Shown piece after piece: positions 56,101 through 64,000 of a stretch of DNA of 64,000 nucleotides. Source of the DNA: Petunia secreta (taxonomy: Eukaryota; Streptophyta; Magnoliopsida; Solanales; Solanaceae); assembly GCA_029990175.1 (NCBI GenBank), contig JARKIP010000005.1, positions 71,642,001-71,706,000 on the forward strand, read 5' to 3'. The translations under genes were made by a program, and so were the position numbers. Under the pieces are notes generated by a model. It saw only the letters and a program-made list of their open reading frames with translations. It made no database searches and was not told the DNA's origin. How positions within the stretch are numbered: position 1 is the stretch's first letter; each line of letters opens with the position of its first letter.

Positions 56101-57040
56101 GCCCCCATTTTCTTATTCAAGTACCTTTGAACACTTTTAGCTATAAGGACCAGTTCCTTATCATCAACATGCTTTTCAGCAGCAGTAAAAGCTAGGTTAG
56201 GTTCAGTTTTAATTGGTTCATCTAAGTTTTTAACTTTTCTCCTAAGTTCATAAGTTTTTAGATTGTCTATAAGCTCATCTAAGGATAATGTGGTAAGATC
56301 CTTTCTTTCCATTGCACAAGCCTTAATCTCCCATGAATCTGGGAGAACTCTAGTTAGAATTTTTTCAACTCTATCCTCAATAGTTAAAACCCTTCCCAAA
56401 GAGATAAGTTTAGATGAAATTGTATTAAACCTAGTGTACATTTCAGAAATACACTCACTTTCTTTCATTTTAAAATTTTCATATTCAGCAAAAAGAAGTG
56501 TACCTCTAGATCTTTTCACCTGACTTGTTCATTCATGAGCAACTTGCAAAGCATCCCAAATTTCTTTGACAGTAGTGCACCCTCGATTAATCCTAGTGCA
56601 CTCGTCAGGGCTTAGTCCACAAACAAGCCATTTTCTAGCTTTGGCATTCTTTTCCCATTTCTTCAAATCTTCACCAGTGCATTCTTTTCTAGTCTTAGGA
56701 ACCCTCGATTAATCCTAGTGCACTCGTCGGGGCTTAGTCCACAAACAAGCCATTTTCTAGCTTTGGCATTCTTTTCCCATTTCTTCAAATCTTTACCAGT
56801 GCATTCTTTTCTAGTCTTAGGGACCTCATTCCCTTTAGCATCCTTTTACATAGGAATCATGGGACCTTCAGTAATTATGTCCCATAGCTCATAGTCTTCA
56901 GCTTGAAGATGATCCCTCATCCTCTCTTTCCACCCTGAGTAGTACTTCCCATTGAACAAAGGTTCCCTTACAGTAGACTGACCCTCACTGTTTTCTTGTG
57001 ATGTACTCATTCTAATCCTAGGCGTTAGTCTTTTCAAGGA
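53159..57040 (-). pseudogene. Copia-5 gag, integrase and RT N-terminus relic
   Basis: Gag starts near 57009 (MSTSQENSEGQSTVREPLFN, then YYSGWKERMRDHL). A 122 bp tandem duplication at 56581-56824 shifts the frame. UBN2-type gag continues at 56519-56067. Two zinc knuckles are readable: CFKCRKMEHYISKC (~56050) and CIHCGNSGHLKRNC (~55240), separated by a coiled coil (55788-55588). The protease DSG region (~54900-55000) is not clearly readable. 54819-53281 is one open frame of 512 residues: pre-integrase LLWHKRLGHASLSQLN, integrase HLDLCGPM and LVDDYSRFTW, SDHETEF, NPQQNGVVERKNR. RT begins at ~53280 and meets stops before the LARD-2 insertion. Confidence 0.85.
56581..56824. repeat. 122 bp tandem duplication in Copia-5 gag
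   Basis: Two copies (56581-56702 and 56703-56824) differing at about two bases. 122 is not divisible by three, so it throws the gag frame. The minus strand encodes the conserved gag phrase KNAKARKWLVCGLSPDECTR in each copy. Confidence 0.9.
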
Positions 57041-57046
57041 TAACCC

Positions 57047-57060
57047 ACTATGATACCAAT
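57047..57060 (-). other. Copia-5 primer-binding site
   Basis: Minus strand attggtatcatagt next to the 5' LTR: initiator-Met-like tggtatca, with a substitution in the following bases. Confidence 0.7.
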
Positions 57061-57878
57061 TGTTATTTTCCTAAGAGACACCACTGAAGGACTAGTTTTT
57101 TCTATGTGTTCCTTTACTTATAAATTATGGAATTAAGTGAGACAAGAGTAAATGAACACTGATTTCAGCGTGGTAAAATTGCTTGAACTCGGGATCAAAA
57201 AACCACGACCTACTCTCTCTAAGTAGGATTTCAACTTCACCATTTGAAAGACTCACTTGGTTACAAGACTTCTCTCTTACTAACCTAGGACTAACTCTAG
57301 TCCTATAGTGACCCATTTCACAATCAGTGAAGTTCCTCCAAGTAACAAGACTTGAATGACGCGTACTCTTACAGAACTTCTATGAAAGCAAATAATACAA
57401 CTCGATATATCCTACTACAGATGAACTAAGACTGGACTTTAACAAGACTATTGAACAGTTTTTTCACTTAGTTCCCTGTAGCTTAATGACTGCTCAAATA
57501 CAATAAGACACTTTAAATGCTTTAGCTCAAATTACTCAGTATTTGTGCGTGTCTTCAACAGCTGAAATGCTCCTCTATTTATAGCTTTGAACTCTAAGCA
57601 GTCTTGAGCAATTAGAACTCCAAATCATCCATGAGTTTAAGTCCTAATTGAACTCCTTGCTTATCTTTAAGCCTTATCCCAATCTTATGCAATCTTTTCT
57701 TATCACGTACAACTCTGTATGATTATCAAGATAAACATTAGACAATAGTATAACAATTAGTTTTCCCGCTTAATTGATTTTGCAATATTATTTATTCAGC
57801 TGCAGTGATCCAAAGAAACATGTCTTGGATCTATTCCTTCGTCAGCAGTCAAAATTTTCAAGCTTATTTAAACTAACA
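57061..57878 (-). repeat. Copia-5 5' LTR (818 bp)
   Basis: Plus strand tgttattttc...aactaaca, matching 43021-43844 with many substitutions and small indels, so an old insertion. Confidence 0.85.
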
Positions 57879-57983
57879 ATCCCTAAAGCAATTTAATCAA
57901 ATGACAGTGCACTAGAACAAACTACTAATTGAGTAACTTCCTTGGGAAGAAAGACATATCCTTTCAAATAATCTGTTTCATCA

Positions 57984-60138
57984 TTACCATGATTTATCAG
58001 GTGCTTTGGGAAACATTTTCTTCAGCTGCAGCATAGCAAAATCAACAGCAGCTTGGTCTGATAATTTCTCGACATCATAAGCAAGTCTTCCAGCGGCCAT
58101 ATAGACAAGAACTTGATGCCCTGTTGCCTTGTGGATGTTAAGAAAATAGCCACAAGCATACGAGGTAGGTGCAACAATGTCTAACAATTCGACATTTGGC
58201 CAAAATACATTATCAAAACGTAATGCGATCTTTTTTTTATTGCCCACACCAAGATATTCTATTGCAGAAAGCTTCCATATCTGGCAATTTTGGTTTGAAC
58301 TCAATCAAGTTGGATTTGAGAACCCCAAACAGGCACAATTATTATAGCAGCATCCGCAACAAAAGTCCTCCCATCATCAACTGTGACCATCACCTTGTTG
58401 TATCCATCCGTAATCCTCTTTACCCTAGTAATTTAGATCGATGGAAATATTAGACTTCTAGACAAGACTTGGAGACTAAATTCTAGGCAACTTGAGATAA
58501 GAAATTAATGGAAAACAACTGCGCCTCAATATCAAATAAGTTGGGATCTCCTATATGACTCATTGACCATGTTACTCCATTTAAACTCATCCTATACCAA
58601 TCTTATAGAAAATATAGTTATGCCTCATTTCTTTCTCTAGCCAATACTGGAAAATACCTGCAGCTTGGGTTGAAATTTAGGTGGGGAGTATTGAGAAATT
58701 CTTTAGAGAATGTGCTGCAGAAAGTTGCATCACAGATTCATAGCTGACAATCTCAAGTGATGGCAGATAATCTATGATAGGTTTAGAATCCCTTAAAAAT
58801 GCATAATAGAAATAAGAAAGCAACATTTCTTGTTAGATTCTGTAACCTTTCCAAGGCATATTCTATGTTCCATTCCCTATTTTAGGAATAGGGATTTGAA
58901 GAGGGAGAGATTTATATGGCTGCTACTGTTGTGGTTTGATTTAAAAGTTTCAACGGACAACGTTTTGTTTCTTAACCTTCCTATATAAAATCTAGTAACG
59001 AGTAGAATTGGGCATGAAAGTCAACTAAGTGACCTATCGGCTTAACAGCCACATGTGCTACATTAATATTCAGATTCTAACAAAAACAGCCAACAGTGTG
59101 ACGAGCTATAGGAACAAAGCACAATATTTGACATTTCATGGAAACCTAATCATACCTGTGATTCAAACGAATATCAATATCTTTTGACAATGCCTCTATC
59201 ACCGGGTAATACCCCTGCACCATTAATCTATGACCACCTGTAAGAACTTGGTCCTGTACACAAAGTAAACAATCAACATTACACAACTAGCTTGATGGTG
59301 GTAATTTATAACATCCAATGTAAAATGGAGCTCCCAAATTCCCAATCTAGAAAGTACATATTTGAAACAGATAGCTATAACAACACACGTTGCCTGTAAC
59401 CTTCAAAAGGTACTTAGAGTTTTTTTACCTATTGGATAATCAATCCTGCTAGTTAGAGCCTTGCCATCTGGATGAGGAATATTGTCTTTGGGGTTTCAAC
59501 ACAATATGAAAAATCTTTTAAATGCAAATATCACTGAAAATAAATTTTATTCAAAGTCAACATTGTAAGACTTAACATAATATGCTGCTGGTTCAAGAAC
59601 CACATTTTCTCAAATAAGATTTCAATTCAAAAAAATAATCAGATGCCCGTAAAAGGTATGTTGTAAATTCACATAACATAAACCAAACTCCTTCAAGTTC
59701 ACAATTGAAAACAATCACCAAAGAAAATTGAACTTGCCTGATCCCAGGTTTTCAGAGAGATAGTGTGCAGCAAACCATGCCTCCACATATGAGATAAGTA
59801 AATGCAACTAGATTCCAAAATTAAAAGACAAACATAAGTTAGTCGTATGAGAAGCACTTCTTCCCCATACCTCAGCTCATGATTCCTGTCCAATACAATA
59901 GATATCGCTTGAAGAACCGATAAGTCATGACTATTCTCATTTCACACTTTCTCAGTATGTATAAACCAATACAATTGATCATTCATTTGCACCTTAATAA
60001 AATCTTAAAAGGAATAGGACTTGGTGAAAAAAATTTAGAGCTAAGCCAACCTCACTGAGGATTTTCTTGAATGCATATCCAACTTCAGCAAATGTGTTTT
60101 GAGGAACTTGATGACCGTTCATGTCAAACAGCATGCAA
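57984..60138 (-). pseudogene. Polyamine oxidase (flavin amine oxidase) relic, five exons
   Basis: Plant polyamine oxidases are FAD enzymes that oxidise spermine and spermidine. Exons in gene order: 60138-60051 (MLFDMNGHQVPQ), 59930-59871 (DLSVLQAISIVLDRNHELR), ~59812-59738 (EAWFAA and, one frame off, TISLKTWDQ; followed by a GC donor), 59253-59156 (DQVLTGGHRLMVQGYYPVIE) and 58425-57984 (NKVMVTVDDGRTFVADAAII; then LDIVAPTSYACGYFLNIHKA and TGHQVLVYMAAGRLAYD). Splice signals are recognisable at most borders. An extra base in GTTTGGGG (58360 region) and a shift in the third exon break the frame. The N-terminal FAD-binding GxGxxG and the C-terminal GEAT segment are not in the window; the solo LTR lies upstream and Copia-5 downstream. 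Confidence 0.8.
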
Positions 60139-60291
60139 CTAAAAAGAAAGAGAACAAAATCAATATCCTGACTGATGGATTAACATCTGTAGTCACAATT
60201 TATTTGAAATATGAGCAAAAATAGCATAAACTAAAGGAATTTTTACACTCCATGCTCATACACCCCAAACTATTTACCCATGACATCCATT
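60139..60291. other. Host flank upstream of the oxidase relic
   Basis: AT-rich, probably intron sequence. No exon recognised before the solo LTR. Confidence 0.4.
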
Positions 60292-61660
60292 TGAAACGAA
60301 ACGACCTCGGTTAGTCGTTTCGGAAGTTAGGATTCCGATTGGCCTGCCGATAATTTTAAAATGTTCGTAATATCCATTAGGACCTGTCTGTAAAATTTGA
60401 GCTAAATCAGACCTCGTTTGGCACGTATCGAAAGAAGATTTCAGATTTTATTATCGATAAATATTAAAAAGAGATTTTCGAGCTCAGTTTTGGCGAATGA
60501 GCTCCGATTCGAAATCCGAAAGCGCCGTTAGGTTCGTATGATTATTTGTGATTTTTGTGAACTTTCGAAAGTGAATTTCGATGTTGTTCGGCTAGTTTCC
60601 GCTAAAATGCCGAAAGTTAAATAATTTGACTTCTTTTCCATTTAATTTGCATATCAAGTTCCGAGAGTCTGATTTGAGATCCGCCTTCGCGAGTATGTTA
60701 CATATATTTTGTATAACTCGTATACAAAAGTTGAAATTATTTTGAATATCGTAGGGTACCATTTTAATTTTCGTTAACAAAAGAAAATAAGATAAAAGAA
60801 AAAAAAATAATAGAAAAAGACAAAACATAAAAAGTTAGGCGGTGTAGCATATATGCAAGTGCATATATGCTAATCTCTTAGCAGAAGCAGTAACAAAACG
60901 ATTTCAGAAGCAGAGAAAAATAAAATGGCGCAGAAATGGAAAAAAATGCCAGAAAATGAGAAAAGGGGCCGGAGAAAAATAGTATTTTCACCCCAGAACA
61001 TTCAGGTAATGATCTAAATATATTATTTGAGTTTATTACGTATGTTTGAATATATTTTTACGGTAAAAATAGGAATATTAGACATCGCCCTAATGACGTA
61101 AATTGATAGTTTAAAGGGTCAAATGGACCCCGATAATGAAATTGATTATATATTCGTACTCAGGGAGTTATGTGCAACATATAAATGTAATTTATTTAGG
61201 GTTTGGTTATGTGACCTTAAACTGCGAATAGGGTATCAGGTTCTTAACCGGATTGCCCTAAGATGTGAGGAATGAAGCCTTTAGCCTAATTTGATATATT
61301 TTTCTGCTTATTGAATAGCGTAGGATCGTTTGGCAATGAAACCAAAGGACAAGCGGTTATTGAGTGGATGTACTAACTTTGTAACAAGTTAAGTGTTTAT
61401 ATCCATTTCTTTGGAGGCACCTGGCCTCGTGGATTTTCTACCACGTGTTCCTTACGTGTGTAGCTGCCGATAGGCGTACTCATTACACCTTAGCTTTGGA
61501 TTTATATTCTATATTATATGTTATGTCCTGTTATTGGTATTGCATTGAGAATCTGAGTATTGTACTTTGGTTGTGAGTTGGTATATACTTTCCAGCTGTC
61601 GATGAGAGTCCCGCGTTGGTGATGGGTTATTATTGCATCATTTTGCATTCGTATGCACAT

Positions 61661-61945
61661 TGCATCATATTGAGGGTAGGAGGATTCTGCCCTCGGAGCA
61701 GGAGGATTCCACTTCATTGCATCATATTGAGGGTACGAGGATTCCGCCCTCGGAGCAAGAGGATTCCGCTCCATTGCATCATGTTGAGGGTAGGAGGATT
61801 CCGCCGTCGGAGCAGGAGGATTCCGCTCCATTGCATCATATTGAGGGTAGGAGGATTCCGCCCTCGGAGCAGGAGGATTCTGCTCCATTGCATCATATTG
61901 AGGGTAGGAGGATTCCGCCCTCGGAGCAGGAGGATTCCGCTCCAT
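61661..61945. repeat. 57 bp tandem repeat, five units
   Basis: Units start tgcatcatattgagggtagg at 61661, 61718, 61775, 61832 and 61889 and contain aggaggattcc twice. Because 57 is divisible by three, open frames run through it on both strands with a 19-residue period; these are not genes. The same module occurs reversed at ~6785-6955. Confidence 0.9.
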
Positions 61946-62106
61946 CTATTTGGCACATGTGACACCATTACATCATACTGCATTCATCCCATTTCATTGC
62001 ACCGCGTGCTGACTATTGTGTGACTATCATGTTGTGTTTTATATATGCGGTATGTATACCATGTTGTGAACGTATCTCAGTTTGCCTATATATTTTTGGC
62101 TCGTAT

Positions 62107-62308
62107 CCCGGGTTGCACGTCGCGACAATATAAATACATGGATCGGATCGGGTTGTACGCCACAACAGTATAAATATACGGATCGAGTTGCACGCCGCAA
62201 CAGTATAAATATACGAATCGGGTTGCACGCCGCAACAATATAAATATACGGATCGGGTTGCACGCTGCGACAGTATGAATGTATGGATCGGGTTGCACGC
62301 CGCAACAG
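62107..62308. repeat. Tandem ~34 bp hairpin repeats in the solo LTR
   Basis: About six units of the ggatcgggttgcacgccgca type, as in the LARD-2 LTRs. One unit reads gttgtacgccacaac, where both arms have changed and still pair. Confidence 0.85.
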
Positions 62309-62879
62309 GATGTATTTCTGATTGTCGACATGTTCAGGATATCTATATGTTTTGTCTACTTTATGTCCCTGGCTGTTTATGATTCCATACGTGTTTTCAG
62401 TTATTATTTGGCTTTGCCTGTTTATGATTCCATACTCACCCTTGTTTGTTGTTTGTTTCTTGTCTATCTATTTCGTTTCGGCAGGTTCGCTCCAGGATTG
62501 AGTTCGCCACGTTGTGGAGCGAAGACGACTTCAGCTGTCAGGGTGAGCCAGCTTTTATTCCGGATGGCCACCAGTTTAATGGTTATTATTTCAGTTGCAT
62601 TTTGCTCCCTTCAGGAGGTATTTGTCTTCTTTTGTACTCTTAGATGTCTAGTCTGGATAGCCCTAAACTTAGTATGTTGGGTAGTTAGCTGTAATTTTTT
62701 TTGTACAGCTTAGAGGTATCAGTATGTTTGTGCTTTTTTTTTAAAAAAAAGTCTTGTCCTTATTTATGAACTATTATATTTATTTTTCTAATTTAATTGG
62801 TAAGGGTTCGCCCGACGGGTCTAGGGGAGGATGTCGGGTGCCCGCACGGCCTAACCGGATTCCGGGTCGTGTCATGAAA

Positions 62880-63126
62880 AATCCATACCCATGTAAGTAA
62901 AACTAATTACCCGTGCTACCCATTTAGGGTATATGGGTTTGATCACGCTAGGAAGCCAACCTCCTCATATTTCGTACCTGTCACTTCACTTTTACTTTTA
63001 CTATTACTTCATTGATTATTTTATAAAATTAAATATTATAATTATGTGTGCTTTTTATTAATACAATTCAGTAAATCTATTAATTAGTATTTTTTATTTT
63101 GTAATTTGGTTGATTTGTTTATTTGC
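62880..63126. other. Host sequence, nothing seen
   Basis: AT-rich flank right of the solo LTR. No exon of the oxidase or other gene recognised. Confidence 0.4.
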
Positions 63127-63128
63127 TA

Positions 63129-63367
63129 CTCCCTCCGTTCCAAAATGATTGTCACTATTTCCTTATTAGTCCGTTCCAAAAAGAATGGCACAATTCTAAA
63201 TTTGGAAATATTTTTTAGTTGAAACTACTACTTTACCCTTAATGAAATGCTTTATAGCCACATATTTATCTATGACTTATTTTGGACCACAAGTTCCAAA
63301 AGTCTTACCACATTTCTTAAACTCCGCTCCAAGTCAAACTATGACAATCATTTTGGAACGGAGGGAG
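63129..63367. mobile_element. Stowaway (Tc1/mariner) MITE, 239 bp
   Basis: Starts ctccctccgttccaaaatga and ends with its complement (tcattttggaacggagggag). Flanked by TA on both sides (63127-63128, 63368-63369), the mariner target duplication. The ctccctccgt terminus is the Stowaway consensus. No coding capacity. Confidence 0.95.
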
Positions 63368-63369
63368 TA

Positions 63370-63589
63370 TTTATTTATTTGGTATTGTTATTTTTATTTA
63401 TTTATTTGGTGTTATTTTTTCTTCCTTTGTGTTTTTTTGTTGTTCGATCCCGTAATACACTTTTGTAATTATCATCTAAAATATTTTTGATTTTAACACA
63501 CAAAAACAAAAACATTTAATCACCGGCATACTCATTTTTAAAATTTTCACTCGTGGTAAACTTCCACTGTTAAAGTGAAAGTTCAATAA
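63370..63589. other. T-rich host sequence, no gene
   Basis: Low-complexity T-rich stretch (63369-63460) followed by unremarkable sequence up to the tandem array. ORFs here are Phe/Leu-rich artefacts. Confidence 0.5.
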
Positions 63590-64000
63590 CAGTTCCATTG
63601 TATACCTTTACTGCATACCCTTTACTCTAATATGTACCTTTATGGTATACTTCTTTTCAAAATTATACTTGCATAAATTAGGTGGCGTGGGATTACAGTT
63701 TCACTGTATACCTTTATGGTATACTCCCTTTTCCATTGTATACCTTTATTGTATACTTATATCCAAAATTGTATATGCATAAATTAGGGGTTGGGTTACA
63801 ATTTCCCAGTATACATTTATAATATACTCTATTTTCCACTATATACCTTCATGGTATACTTATATAAAAATTATACATGCATAAATTAGGGGTATGATAC
63901 AAAATCATCGTATTCCTTTATTGTATACTCTCTTTTCATACTCTCGTGTTTACTGCATACTTTTGTGGTATACTTCTATCCAAACATATGCATGCATGAA
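63590..64000. repeat. Tandem array, ~101-107 bp unit, runs off the window
   Basis: Units begin taaattaggggttggg-like at 63674, 63781 and 63882, after a partial unit. Each holds two gtatacctttatggtatac-type imperfect palindromes. It looks like the start of a satellite or a repeated block of an element lying to the right. Confidence 0.8.

Larger units (their letters stand above)
43021..57878 (-). mobile_element. Copia-5: SIRE/Maximus-like Ty1/copia element with extra ORFs, interrupted by LARD-2
   Basis: Minus-strand element with LTRs of 824 bp (43021-43844) and 818 bp (57061-57878). The likely target duplication is atcgc (43016-43020) against atccc (57879-57883). Without LARD-2 it is ~9.9 kb, large for copia, as expected of the SIRE/Maximus group, whose RNase H phrase KKQNSVALSTAEAEYVAAAS it carries. 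About 3 kb of extra coding sequence lies between pol and the 3' LTR. Frames are broken at many places. Confidence 0.85.
60297..62874 (+). mobile_element. Solo LTR of the LARD-2 family (2578 bp)
   Basis: cgaaacgacc...gggtcgtgtca, with a perfect 5 bp target duplication tgaaa (60292-60296 and 62875-62879). One LTR alone between matching duplications is the signature of recombination between the two LTRs of a full element. The expected first base t is c here. It is longer than the LARD-2 LTRs because it carries a 57 bp tandem array they lack. Confidence 0.9.

Noticed and set aside
61514..62023. ORFs of 89-143 residues with a 19-residue period on both strands
   Set aside because: They arise from the 57 bp (19-codon) tandem repeat in the solo LTR. 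The same explains 6589-6963.

Overview
This is a nuclear, repeat-dense plant window. I judge it most likely Solanaceae, from remembered resemblance of the LTR families and of the F-box/LRR protein style; that is inference, not a search result. Support for a plant comes from Ty1/copia polyproteins, Ty3/gypsy-type LTRs with initiator-tRNA-like primer sites, MITEs with long terminal inverted repeats, and intron-split remnants of eukaryotic genes. I see no prokaryotic signals, tRNA, rRNA or CRISPR. No host gene in the window looks intact.

Layout. 1-754: 3' end of Copia-1 with its 201 bp 3' LTR. 755-4407: a tandemly duplicated F-box/LRR locus (minus strand): a degenerate copy (1735-2075) and a fuller copy with one frameshift (2793-4407), each followed by the same ~495 bp flank. 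4476-5788: a Mutator-like MITE with a perfect 9 bp target duplication. 6103-6955: an LTR scrap abutting exon 1 of a GET3/ArsA-type ATPase relic (6955-7128). 7721-18886: degenerate Copia-2 (minus) whose 3' LTR is interrupted by Gyp-1 (7780-13633), a young non-autonomous element encoding an acidic gag/protease-like protein and a second unknown ORF. 19015-24238: Copia-3, nearly intact, with LTRs 3 substitutions apart. 24269-25381: STE20-like kinase relic. 25451-39106: decayed Copia-4 (Tork-like) whose 3' LTR is interrupted by LARD-1 (30930-39083, minus, no pol). 39599-41703: a hAT-like MITE and a second Mutator-like MITE. 43021-57878: Copia-5 (SIRE/Maximus-like, minus) with extra ORFs after pol; its reverse transcriptase is split by LARD-2 (48225-53153), which has ~2.3 kb LTRs around a 249 bp interior. 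57984-60138: polyamine oxidase relic. 60297-62874: solo LTR of the LARD-2 family with its own target duplication. 63129-63367: Stowaway MITE. 63590-64000: ~105 bp tandem repeat running off the end.

How it fits together. All recognisable host pieces lie on the minus strand and are truncated or split by insertions. Three nests are resolved by target-site duplications: Gyp-1 in Copia-2 (aacct), LARD-1 in Copia-4 (tgttc), LARD-2 in Copia-5 (ttcct). Gyp-1, LARD-1 and LARD-2 carry no pol and would need proteins from other elements. Points of most interest: Gyp-1 and its two-ORF layout, the CG-rich GCGATCGC palindrome clusters shared by Gyp-1 and LARD-1, the plant-transposon-protein-like domain shared by LARD-1 and Copia-5, and the hairpin-containing ~35 bp repeats inside the LARD-2 family LTR.
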